From assembly GCA_018903055.1 (NCBI GenBank), contig JAHIPW010000106.1:1-11598 (forward strand): 11,598 nt of DNA, written 5' to 3'. Both the position numbers and the translations under genes were made by a program. Positions 1 through 6,073 of the stretch are shown here, piece after piece. The stretch comes from DRGV01 sp018903055 [NCBI: bacterium] (GTDB taxonomy: Bacteria; UBP18; UBA7526). Position 1 is the stretch's first letter. Every line of letters starts with the position of its first letter. The notes under the pieces are model-generated. The model ran no database searches. It was not told where the DNA came from and saw only the letters and a program-made list of their open reading frames with translations.

Positions 1-144
1 AGGAAAAAACTGTTTGAAAATAAAGCAAATTTTCATAAAGAACAAGCCCGCCTGCCTTTTGAAGAGAAAATAAGGATACTTATTAAGTTGCAAGAGATAG
101 CAAGTCGGATAAAAGGAAGTGATAGAATAATCTGGAAGGCCTAA
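1..144 (+). CDS. C-terminal end of a small unrecognised protein (5' end outside window)
   Basis: The frame is open from the first base to a TAA at 142-144, giving 47 residues rich in Lys, Glu and Ile. It contains the stretch RLPFEEKIRILIKLQEIA and ends in IIWKA. I recall similar short proteins encoded beside nucleotidyltransferase-type genes (MNT or AbiEii-like) in uncultured bacteria, where they may be partners of a toxin-antitoxin pair; this is recollection, not a search result. The next reading segment is a nucleotidyltransferase fragment, which fits that context. No function can be assigned, and because the downstream partner is broken this gene may also be a remnant. Confidence 0.45.
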   Translation, partial: RKKLFENKANFHKEQARLPFEEKIRILIKLQEIASRIKGSDRIIWKA

Positions 145-279
145 TGCGATGAATATGATTCTTATGCTAAAGGAGAAGAGACAAAAAAGAGCGACCTTGA
201 TTTTTTAGTAATGGTACCTGATAAGAGGAGTGCGGATGAGATAATCCATAGAGAAAGCAGCAGTTTAGAAATGCGCTAA
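145..279 (+). pseudogene. Remnant of a minimal nucleotidyltransferase (MNT-like)
   Basis: Directly after the preceding stop, the same frame reads YDSYAKGEETKKSDLDFLV, followed by a Pro-Asp-Lys and the ADEIIHR stretch, then a stop at 277-279. This matches the nucleotidyltransferase active-site pattern (normally GSxARGE...SDLDLLV) of small MNT proteins, but the leading Gly of the GS pair is Asp, there is no start codon, and the N-terminal part ahead of the motif is missing. After about residue 36 the sequence stops resembling the family, which suggests a frameshift. I read it as a decayed fragment, probably left by a deletion that fused it close to the previous gene. Confidence 0.45.
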
Positions 280-416
280 TGTTGGAGAAGAGATATATTA
301 AGAAACTTCAGTCAGCAAGAGAGTTAGCGGCAACTGTGCATTCCGGAGATGGAAGGAGTGGTGGGAACAAAACAAGGAAAAATTTTGAATAAGAGTTTAA
401 TCCCTGAGAGATTGTA
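280..416. other. Gap without a recognisable gene
   Basis: An ATG-started frame of 37 codons (279-392) exists but resembles nothing I know and is probably more decayed nucleotidyltransferase DNA. Unlike the other gaps of this size in the window, no mirrored word repeat is apparent. The sequence just before 417 holds only a weak purine-rich stretch (GAGAG near 404-409) as a ribosome binding site. No clear promoter was seen. Confidence 0.4.
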
Positions 417-1013
417 ATGAAAATAATAGAAAACATTCCCGTAGAGATTGAGAAGGAAAAGGTTCTGAAGAGCCTGGGGTATTATAGGAAGAAGAAGAGT
501 GTTCTTTCTCCCAGTATTGATGCTCTGATTGAAGGAGAGATGAAGAAGGCTAAAGGGCTGATCAAGGGTAAAGGGATTTATATTATTCTTCCAGTGGAAT
601 CTAAATCTAAAGATAAAATTATATTGAAAAATATTTCTCTGAAAGGGAAGGCCATTGCCAGGACCATGGCAAAAGCAAAGAGAATTGCTCTTTTTGTGGG
701 CACCATTGGCCCTGCCCTGGAGGCCGAGGTCAACCAACTCTACCAAAAAGATGAATACACTAAGGCCACTATCCTGGATACCATCGGCTCTGTGGCTGCA
801 GATGGAGGGGCAGAATATTTGAACTCCATAATTATAGAAAAGGCGAAGAAGAGGAGCACCCCTCGCTTCTCTCCGGGATATGGCGACTGGGATTTGAGCA
901 TTCAAAAGAGACTCTTGGAAATTACCCAGGCTGCGAAGATCGGGGTCACCTGTAACGAGGCCTTCTTCATGATTCCCAGGAAATCGGTTTCGGCTGTTAT
1001 CGGATTATATTAA
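417..1013 (+). CDS. Stand-alone methionine synthase (MetH) activation-domain protein
   Basis: This 198-residue protein matches the AdoMet-binding activation (reactivation) domain that forms the C-terminus of E. coli MetH. In the family, this domain binds AdoMet and supplies the methyl group when cob(II)alamin is reductively rescued. The diagnostic stretch is RFSPGYGDWDLSIQKRL (about residues 151-167), with the Arg-x-x-Pro-Gly-Tyr core of the AdoMet site. A Gly-Thr-Ile-Gly-Pro segment lies near residue 95, and the protein ends in IPRKSVSAVIGLY, typical of this domain. Thermotoga maritima has the same split (TM0269 beside TM0268). The next gene is a MetH lacking exactly this domain, so the two should work as a pair. 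The ATG at 417 gives the usual start; its ribosome binding site is weak. No flavodoxin or ferredoxin partner is encoded in the window. Confidence 0.9.
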   Translation: MKIIENIPVEIEKEKVLKSLGYYRKKKSVLSPSIDALIEGEMKKAKGLIKGKGIYIILPVESKSKDKIILKNISLKGKAIARTMAKAKRIALFVGTIGPALEAEVNQLYQKDEYTKATILDTIGSVAADGGAEYLNSIIIEKAKKRSTPRFSPGYGDWDLSIQKRLLEITQAAKIGVTCNEAFFMIPRKSVSAVIGLY

Positions 1014-1021
1014 TCCGGCCA

Positions 1022-1060
1022 CAGGCTACAGGCCACAAGCCACAAAAAGCCTGAAGCCTG
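1022..1060. repeat. Word-mirrored inverted repeat A (CAGGCTACAGG family)
   Basis: CAGGCTACAGGC at 1022-1033 is the reverse complement of GCCTGAAGCCTG at 1049-1060 with one mismatch in 12. Further variants of the same word flank both arms (ACAGGCCACAAGCCAC, AAGCCTGAAGCTTGAG). It fills the gap between the activation-domain gene and metH. There is no U-tract, so it is not a classical intrinsic terminator. The 11-base word CAGGCTACAGG recurs at 7345-7355. Confidence 0.6.
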
Positions 1061-1095
1061 AAGCTTGAGACTTGGAGCAGAAAAGAACATTTAAT

Positions 1096-3540
1096 ATGAA
1101 GCATAATTTCTTAGAGAGATTAAAAGATGAAATCATAGTCTTCGATGGAGCGATGGGGACTGAACTTCCTCCTAATTTGGGAAGATGTCCTGAGGAGTTA
1201 AACCTCATCCATCCAGAAGTAGTGGCTAATGTCCATTCTTCCTATGTCGAAGCTGGAGCAGATGTCATTACTGCCAATACCTTTGGAGGGAATAGGCTAA
1301 AACTAAAGGAGAACGGTTTAGAAGATAAGTTAGAAGAAATCAATACCAGAGGAATAGAGATAGCAAGGGAAGTGACAGGGGGAAAAGCATTCGTTGCTGC
1401 CTCCGTCGGCCCCACCGGGAAGCTATTGGAGCCCTTAGGTGAATTTACCTTTGACCAATTCTACGATGTCTATCAAGAACAGATAAAGGTTCTTGCCCAA
1501 GCGGGAGCAGATATAATTATTTTAGAGACTATGCTCGATATTCAGGAGGCGAAGATTGCTCTTTTGGCAGTAAAAGAGAATTGTAATCTTCCAGTAATCT
1601 GTTCCCTAACCTTTACCGAAGAGGGGAGGATGGTTACGGGAAGCGATCCTCTGATCGCCGCCACCATTTTAGAACCCTTAAAGCCCGATGTTTTAGGGGC
1701 AAACTGCAGCCTGGGGCCAAAGGGATTGATGAATGTAATGAAGGAGTTCGCTTCGGCGACCAGCCTTCCTCTCATTGTAAGGCCCAATGCCGGGCTTCCC
1801 CGGATGGTCAAAGGAAAGACCGTCTATCCCGCTACTCCAGATTATATGGCAAAATATGCATTAAAATTCGTTAATCTCGGAATAAATATCGTAGGAAGCT
1901 GTTGCGGGAGCGGGCCAGAGCATACTAAGGCCATCGTCGAATTAGTGGGGGACAGAGAACCGAAGGAAAGAAAAGTAATACCCAAGACACGCTTAGCATC
2001 GAGGACAAAAGTAGTATTCTTCGATAAGAGACCAATTATTATCGGGGAAAGGATAAACCCTACTGGGAAGAAGGCCCTCCAGGAAGAGTTGAGAAATGGT
2101 AGGTTTTCTTTAGTGAGGGGGGAGGCAAGGAAGCAGGAAGGGGAAGGAGCCAGAATTTTAGATATAAATGTTTCCGGAGAGGGAATAGACGAAGCAAGGA
2201 CTATAAGAAAAGCAGTCCTCGTCATAGAAAAGATGGTTGACCTGCCCCTCTCCATCGATAGCCCCAATCCAGAAGTCATTGAGAAGGCCTTGAAAGTAGT
2301 TGGGGGAAAGGCGCTCATCAATTCTGTAAATGGTAAAGAAGAATCTTTGAAAGTTATATTACCCCTGGCCAAGAGGTTTGGTGCAGCGATTATTGGATTG
2401 ACCTTAGATGAAGAGGGGATACCGAAGACTGTTCAGAAGAGACTCCGGATTACTAAGAAGATTATTGATAGAGCAGTAAAAGTCGGGATTTCTAAAGAGG
2501 ACATCTTCATCGATACTCTTGCTCTGACAGTAGCCAGCCAGCAGGAGCAGGTTTTAGAATCACTGAAGGCCCTGAGGTTGATAAAGAAGGAATTGGGAGT
2601 AAAGACCATTTTAGGAATAAGCAACATCTCTTTTGGCCTTCCCAATAGGCCTTTATTGAATGCTACTTTTTATCATCTGGCGAAGACGTATGGTCTGGAT
2701 GCTGCTATTATAAATCCCCGAGATGCTAAGTTAAAGAGTTCTTCTTTGGCATTGAAGGTTCTTAAGGGTGAGGATAAAGGAGCAAAAGAGTATATCAAGG
2801 CCCAGAAGGGAATAATAGAAGAAGAGATTAAACCAAAAGAAGAAGCGGATATCAGGGCCCAGCTTTCGGGAGCAATCATCGATGGCAATAAAGAAGACAT
2901 CTTAAGACTTGCGGAAGAGGCTTTAAAGGAAGGACTTAAACCCTTAGAGATTATAGATGAGATCCTGATTCCAGCCATTACTCTGGTAGGGGAAAGATAT
3001 AATGAGGGGACCTATTTTTTACCCCAACTCATCTCTTCTGCAGAGGTCATGAAATTGGCCTGCGAGAGATTAAGCAAAGAAATGGAGAAACCCGCCTGCC
3101 GGCCTGTCTGCCGACGAGGCAGGCGAGGCAGGGAGACCCTCCCCACTCAGAGAAAGATAGTTATGGCTACGGTAGAGGGGGATATTCATGATATCGGAAA
3201 GAACATCGTCTCCTTACTCCTCTCCAGTCATGGCTTTCAGGTAGTCGACTTAGGGAAAGATGTTAAGAAAGAAAGGATTATCCATGAAGCAGTATCTCAA
3301 AAGGTAGATCTTATTGGTCTCTCTGCTCTAATGACCACTACCATAGGTAGGATGAAAGAGATAAGTGACGAACTAAAGAGACGCCGGATAAATATTCCCA
3401 CTTTAGTAGGAGGTGCGGTAGTAACCAGCCAATATGCCAAGAGGATTGGAGCAACCTATGCCAAGGACGCCATCGAAGCAGTAAAGAAAGCAAAAGAACT
3501 GGTAAAAAAGGGAATAGGAGGGAGTGGAGGTAAGCAGTGA
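1096..3540 (+). CDS. metH: Cobalamin-dependent methionine synthase lacking the activation domain
   Basis: MetH transfers a methyl group from methyl-THF through cobalamin to homocysteine. Domains run in the expected order. The homocysteine methyltransferase barrel (about 1-295) carries zinc ligands C204 (GANCSLGP) and C269/C270 (GSCCGSGPEH). The pterin-binding barrel (from about 315) opens with IIIGERINPTG. The cobalamin cap helices lie near 585-664. The cobalamin Rossmann domain has EGDIHDIGKNIV, with H698 the expected cobalt ligand. The protein ends at about 814 residues, without the fourth domain, which is the separate upstream gene; this matches TM0268. ATG at 1096 is preferred: an in-frame TTG at 1072 exists but lies in the edge of repeat A, and homology begins only around LERLKDEIIVFDGAMGTEL. 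Neither start has a strong ribosome binding site. An Arg/Cys-rich palindromic insertion sits at about residues 666-680. The stop overlaps the metV start. Confidence 0.95.
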   Translation: MKHNFLERLKDEIIVFDGAMGTELPPNLGRCPEELNLIHPEVVANVHSSYVEAGADVITANTFGGNRLKLKENGLEDKLEEINTRGIEIAREVTGGKAFVAASVGPTGKLLEPLGEFTFDQFYDVYQEQIKVLAQAGADIIILETMLDIQEAKIALLAVKENCNLPVICSLTFTEEGRMVTGSDPLIAATILEPLKPDVLGANCSLGPKGLMNVMKEFASATSLPLIVRPNAGLPRMVKGKTVYPATPDYMAKYALKFVNLGINIVGSCCGSGPEHTKAIVELVGDREPKERKVIPKTRLASRTKVVFFDKRPIIIGERINPTGKKALQEELRNGRFSLVRGEARKQEGEGARILDINVSGEGIDEARTIRKAVLVIEKMVDLPLSIDSPNPEVIEKALKVVGGKALINSVNGKEESLKVILPLAKRFGAAIIGLTLDEEGIPKTVQKRLRITKKIIDRAVKVGISKEDIFIDTLALTVASQQEQVLESLKALRLIKKELGVKTILGISNISFGLPNRPLLNATFYHLAKTYGLDAAIINPRDAKLKSSSLALKVLKGEDKGAKEYIKAQKGIIEEEIKPKEEADIRAQLSGAIIDGNKEDILRLAEEALKEGLKPLEIIDEILIPAITLVGERYNEGTYFLPQLISSAEVMKLACERLSKEMEKPACRPVCRRGRRGRETLPTQRKIVMATVEGDIHDIGKNIVSLLLSSHGFQVVDLGKDVKKERIIHEAVSQKVDLIGLSALMTTTIGRMKEISDELKRRRINIPTLVGGAVVTSQYAKRIGATYAKDAIEAVKKAKELVKKGIGGSGGKQ
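3091..3135. repeat. In-frame palindromic insertion within metH
   Basis: A GC-rich stretch with CCTGCC-type words on the left and GGCAGG-type words on the right forms an imperfect palindrome. It is translated in frame as PACRPVCRRGRRGRE. It falls between the cobalamin cap helices and the Rossmann domain of MetH, where relatives such as T. maritima have only a short linker. Composition and Arg/Cys content differ sharply from the surrounding Lys/Glu-rich protein. It belongs to the same family as the palindromes at 7743-7762 and 8807-8826. Confidence 0.7.
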
Positions 3541-4163
3541 TTATTAGTGAACAGAAACCAAGGAAAGAGATTTTAGAGATGCTAACGGATAGAAAAAGGA
3601 TATTCATCGTAGGTTGCGCTGCCTGCGCCACAAAGTGCCAGACTGGGGGAGAGGATGAGGTAAAAGAGATGAAAAGGGAACTAGAGAAAGAGGGCAAGAA
3701 GATTACCGGCACCATTGTTCTCGATACCCCTTGCGATGAGCGCATTGTGAAGAAAGACCTTTCTTCTCTTCCTGCTTTAAAGAATAGCGATTCTCTCTTA
3801 ATCATGGCCTGTGGTGTGGGATTACAGACCATAGGGAATCTAATCGACAGGCTACTTGTTCCCGCTTTAAATCCTCTCTTTGCTGGAACTACAGAGAGGA
3901 TTGGAAGGTACTATGAATACTGTTCCCTCTGTGGTGACTGCCTCCTGGATGAGTTCGGAGGAATCTGTCCTCTGACGAGATGCGCCAAGGGACTATTGAA
4001 TGGCCCCTGTGGTGGGGCACGGGATGGGAAATGCGAAGTAAATGATGAGGTAGACTGTATTTGGGCTTTGATCTATGAGAAGACGAAAGAGCCCCTTAAA
4101 ACCTACTACGAGTCGCGGGACTATAAAAAGATATTGCAACCGGGAAAGAGGGTGGTGAGATAA
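3537..4163 (+). CDS. metV: MetV, methylene-THF reductase-associated Cys-rich protein
   Basis: This 208-residue protein matches the MetV family (the 'MTHFR C-terminal' domain), the partner of MetF in acetogens and related anaerobes. There it is thought to hold a metal or iron-sulfur site and to link MetF to an electron source. The first Cys cluster is GCAACATKC (C27, C30, C34). Single Cys residues follow at 66 (TPCDER) and 92 (ACGVGLQT). A second cluster, YCSLCGDC (C129, C132, C135), is followed by Cys at 144, 149, 158 (GPCGGARDG) and 166. The start is a GTG that shares bases with the metH stop (GTGA), preceded by GGAGGT at 3526-3531. Its stop overlaps the metF ATG, so metH, metV and metF are very likely translationally coupled. 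The cofactor cannot be decided from sequence. Confidence 0.88.
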   Translation: MIISEQKPRKEILEMLTDRKRIFIVGCAACATKCQTGGEDEVKEMKRELEKEGKKITGTIVLDTPCDERIVKKDLSSLPALKNSDSLLIMACGVGLQTIGNLIDRLLVPALNPLFAGTTERIGRYYEYCSLCGDCLLDEFGGICPLTRCAKGLLNGPCGGARDGKCEVNDEVDCIWALIYEKTKEPLKTYYESRDYKKILQPGKRVVR

Positions 4164-5029
4164 TGTCTCGCTTCTCTGAAAGACTGAAGTCCAAGAAGTT
4201 TATCATTACCTGCGAGCTCTTTCCTCCCAAAGGAACAGACCTTACCAATCTTTTAGAAAAAGCAGAACGACTGAAAGGAATTGTGGATGGGGTAAATGTC
4301 ACTGATAGCCAGAGGGCGATAATGCGTATCTCTCCCTTAGCCGTCTGCCACATATTAAAAGAAAAAGGCCTGGAACCTATCTTTCAACTAACCTGCCGGG
4401 ACAGGAATAGGATTGCCCTACAATCCGATCTCTTGGGAGCAAGTGCTTTAGGAATTGAGAACGTCCTCATTCTATCCGGTGACCATCCAACAATTGGCGA
4501 TCACCCAGAGGCCAAACCGGTCTATGACTTAGACCCGGTTCAACTCTTGAAGACCGCCCGCACCCTGGAGAAAGGCGAGGATCTGGCGGGAAGGAGATTG
4601 AAGGGAATCCCTAAGTTCTGTCTGGGAGCAGTGGCCAATCCTTCCTTTGAGCCCCTGGAACTACAGATATTGATGATGGAGAAAAAGGTTCGAGCCGGAG
4701 CAGAGTTTTTTCAAACCCAGCCTATCTTCGACCTAAAAACGTTTAAAAATTTTAAAGAGAAGATTTCAAAATTGGGGGCAAAAGTTATTATCGGTATCTT
4801 TCTTCTCAAATCCTTGAAGATGGCCCAACTCATGGATGATATTGGGTTAAAGATTCCCAAAGAATATCTTAAAAGATTAGGGAAGACAGAGGACCCTTTG
4901 AAGGAAGGGATGAATATCGCTGTAGATTTAATCAAGAATATCAAGAATGAATGTGACGGGGTCCATCTCATGGCCCTGGGAAAGGAGGAGTGTATACCAG
5001 AGATTCTCAGGAAAGCAGGACTGGGTTAG
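4163..5029 (+). CDS. metF: Methylenetetrahydrofolate reductase
   Basis: MetF reduces 5,10-methylene-THF to 5-methyl-THF using bound FAD, supplying the methyl donor for MetH. At 288 residues it has the usual bacterial length. Visible marks are the N-terminal CELFPPKG, whose E18 matches the catalytic Glu of the family; VNVTDSQ; and TCRDRNRIALQSDLLGA followed by ENVLILSGDHP, with D107 at the flavin-binding Asp position. QTQPIFD lies in the later half. The segment around GIFLLKSLKMAQ resembles MetF proteins that occur with MetV. The ATG overlaps the metV TAA (TAATG). With MetV beside it, electrons probably come from ferredoxin or another low-potential carrier rather than directly from NADH as in E. 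coli; that is inference. The transcription unit likely ends here, since a 266-base gap with a large hairpin follows. Confidence 0.95.
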   Translation: MSRFSERLKSKKFIITCELFPPKGTDLTNLLEKAERLKGIVDGVNVTDSQRAIMRISPLAVCHILKEKGLEPIFQLTCRDRNRIALQSDLLGASALGIENVLILSGDHPTIGDHPEAKPVYDLDPVQLLKTARTLEKGEDLAGRRLKGIPKFCLGAVANPSFEPLELQILMMEKKVRAGAEFFQTQPIFDLKTFKNFKEKISKLGAKVIIGIFLLKSLKMAQLMDDIGLKIPKEYLKRLGKTEDPLKEGMNIAVDLIKNIKNECDGVHLMALGKEECIPEILRKAGLG

Positions 5030-5038
5030 CGTGTCGCT

Positions 5039-5248
5039 AAATTTCTAATATCTAATATCCAATTTCTAACAAAACATTTCAGACTTAGTTAAAAGGTTAG
5101 GGTTAGGTTGTTGGTTTGGTTGTTAGGTTAGGTAGTTGGTCTTTTAAAAAAACACCTAACCCTTACCCAACTACTAAACTCATTACCTTACCTTAACCCA
5201 ACTACCTTTCCCTTATTGGAAATTAGGAATTGGTAATTGGAAATTATA
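5039..5248. repeat. Long two-tier imperfect hairpin B (AATTTCTAAT outer, TTAGG inner)
   Basis: The outer arms are 5039-5070, built from ATTTCTAATATC words, and 5214-5248, built from GGAAATTAGGAATTGG words, which are their reverse complement with scattered mismatches. The inner arms are 5095-5140 (GGTTAGGGTTAGG, GGTTGTTGG) and 5155-5207 (CCTAACCC, ACCCAACTACC), again mirror words. The loop is A/T-rich (TCTTTTAAAAAAACA). The element spans nearly the entire metF-rpoZ gap and could fold into a very long RNA or DNA hairpin. It contains no open reading frame of note. It may act as a bidirectional transcription barrier or be a small non-autonomous mobile element. Confidence 0.7.
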
Positions 5249-5281
5249 GCGCAGTCTTTCAACACGTAACGAAATTATAAT

Positions 5282-5288
5282 GGAGGTG
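5282..5288 (+). promoter_or_regulatory. Ribosome binding site deciding the rpoZ start
   Basis: GGAGGTG lies 7 bases before the GTG at 5296 and 4 bases before an in-frame TTG at 5293. The spacing and stronger codon favour GTG. Confidence 0.65.
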
Positions 5289-5295
5289 GCATTTG

Positions 5296-5574
5296 GTGTC
5301 TAGTGCTTATAAGTTAGAAAAACTCTTAGAAGGAAAAGGGAATAGATATCGCCTGGTAGTAGTTGCTTCCAAAAGAGCAAGAGAGCTCAATGCTGGGACA
5401 CCAGCCCTAATAGAAAGTGAGGTGCAAAAGACGATTTCTCTTGCTTTAGAGGAGGTACTTCAGGGAAAGATAAAGTATGAAATACGAGTCCCCAAGCCAC
5501 CACCTGAAGCAAAAGAGGAAAAGCCCTCTCCAAAAGAGAAGGAGAAGAAAAGTGGGAAGGAATCTAAGAAGTAG
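5296..5574 (+). CDS. rpoZ: RNA polymerase omega subunit
   Basis: Omega binds the beta' subunit and aids assembly and stability of RNA polymerase. The protein has about 92 residues. Its conserved core reads YKLEKLLEGKGNRYRLV, then VASKRARELNAG and an acidic, hydrophobic helix (IESEVQKTISLALEEVL), all typical of omega. After residue 60 comes a disordered Lys/Glu/Pro tail (KPPPEAKEEKPSPKEKEKK), longer than in E. coli. GTG at 5296 is chosen over TTG at 5293 from the ribosome-site spacing. The 3' end overlaps the next gene by 23 bases, and the ribosome binding site of that gene lies inside the Lys-rich tail. In many bacteria rpoZ is followed by coaBC; here two TPR genes sit between them. Confidence 0.9.
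   Translation: MSSAYKLEKLLEGKGNRYRLVVVASKRARELNAGTPALIESEVQKTISLALEEVLQGKIKYEIRVPKPPPEAKEEKPSPKEKEKKSGKESKK
5541..5544 (+). promoter_or_regulatory. Ribosome binding site for the TPR lipoprotein, inside rpoZ
   Basis: GGAG in AGAAGGAGAAG lies 7 bases upstream of the GTG at 5552. It supports that start rather than the ATG at 5477, which would add a basic extension in front of the signal peptide. Confidence 0.6.
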
Positions 5575-6073
5575 TTCGACAATAATCATCTTCTTAGTTC
5601 TCACCTTTTCTATTGGTTGCGGAAAGAGAGAGAAGGTCTTTTCCGCCAGGGAATACTTTGATCAGGGTGCAGAATATTTCAGGGAGAGGAACTTCGCTTT
5701 AGGCGCCTTGGAGTTTCAGAAAGTCTTAGAAAAATATCCGGAGAGCGAATGGGCCGATAATGCCCAGTTTGGCTTAGGGCTCATCTATGAGGAACTGGGT
5801 GATTATCAGAAGGCAGTAGAGGAGCTTGGGAAGGTAGTTATTAACTATCCCAAAGGAGATAAGGCGCCCAATGCCCTCTTTGGTATAGGAGAGATCTATG
5901 AGAGGAGATTGAAAAATGAGCCAAGCAAGTTGTCTCTTTCTTCGCTGACGCTCAAAAATAACTCGCAGGCCATAGAGACCTACCAGAAATTAGTCGATAA
6001 TTATCCAGGAAGTAGGTGGGCTCCCATGGCACGAGAGAGAATAGAGAGATTAAGAAAGGAGGAAAAAAGATGA
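5552..6073 (+). CDS. TPR lipoprotein, BamD/YbgF-like
   Basis: The 173-residue product begins with a short basic segment, then TIIIFLVLTFSIGC, a lipoprotein signal with lipobox FSIGC; C23 would be lipidated. Behind it are TPR-type helical hairpins: AREYFDQGAEYFRERNFALG, then FQKVLEKYPESEWADNAQFG and a third unit with VVINYPKGDKAPNALFG. This resembles outer-membrane lipoproteins of the BamD/YbgF type, but at half to two-thirds of BamD length. The GTG start at 5552 has a good ribosome binding site. The longer in-frame ATG at 5477 would put a charged extension ahead of the signal peptide. An unusual Ser/Leu-rich stretch interrupts the last TPR (residues about 123-138). The gene overlaps rpoZ by 23 bases and the next TPR gene by 4 (ATGA). 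The role is probably envelope assembly or scaffolding; the partner is unknown. Confidence 0.75.
   Translation: MGRNLRSSSTIIIFLVLTFSIGCGKREKVFSAREYFDQGAEYFRERNFALGALEFQKVLEKYPESEWADNAQFGLGLIYEELGDYQKAVEELGKVVINYPKGDKAPNALFGIGEIYERRLKNEPSKLSLSSLTLKNNSQAIETYQKLVDNYPGSRWAPMARERIERLRKEEKR
5918..5965. repeat. Candidate in-frame insertion in the TPR lipoprotein
   Basis: Residues EPSKLSLSSLTLKNNS interrupt a TPR unit. In the neighbouring TPR protein, the same helix-to-helix junction is only a few residues long (for example LKDYKHAVEAY). The DNA includes TCTTCGCTGACGCTC, which differs in style from the surrounding sequence. No clear palindrome is visible, so this is weaker than the two palindromic insertions. 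Confidence 0.3.
6056..6062 (+). promoter_or_regulatory. Ribosome binding site deciding the secreted TPR protein start
   Basis: AAGGAGG, 7 bases before the ATG at 6070, is among the strongest ribosome binding sites in the window. It rules in 6070 over the upstream in-frame ATG at 6016, which lies inside the previous gene and would hide the signal peptide. Confidence 0.75.

Noticed and set aside
279-392. Small ORF of 37 codons starting in the overlap with the nucleotidyltransferase remnant
   Set aside because: No similarity or composition suggests a gene; it is probably decayed coding DNA.
324-905. Minus-strand open frame of 193 codons over the activation-domain gene
   Set aside because: The plus strand encodes a recognisable conserved protein there, and the minus frame resembles nothing and lacks a ribosome binding site.
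3338-3832. Long minus-strand open frame (164 codons)
   Set aside because: It lies across the metH-metV junction opposite clear conserved domains; its Ser/Leu/Phe-rich composition is what an antisense shadow gives.
5095-5107. TTAGGG-like words as a telomere-type end
   Set aside because: Only a couple of imperfect copies occur, mirrored by complementary words, inside a continuous chromosome region.
5477-5551. Upstream ATG start for the TPR lipoprotein
   Set aside because: It would add 25 basic residues copied from the out-of-frame rpoZ tail ahead of a good signal peptide; GTG 5552 has a proper ribosome binding site.
6016-6069. Upstream ATG start for the secreted TPR protein
   Set aside because: It lies within the preceding gene and would bury the signal peptide; AAGGAGG clearly points to 6070.
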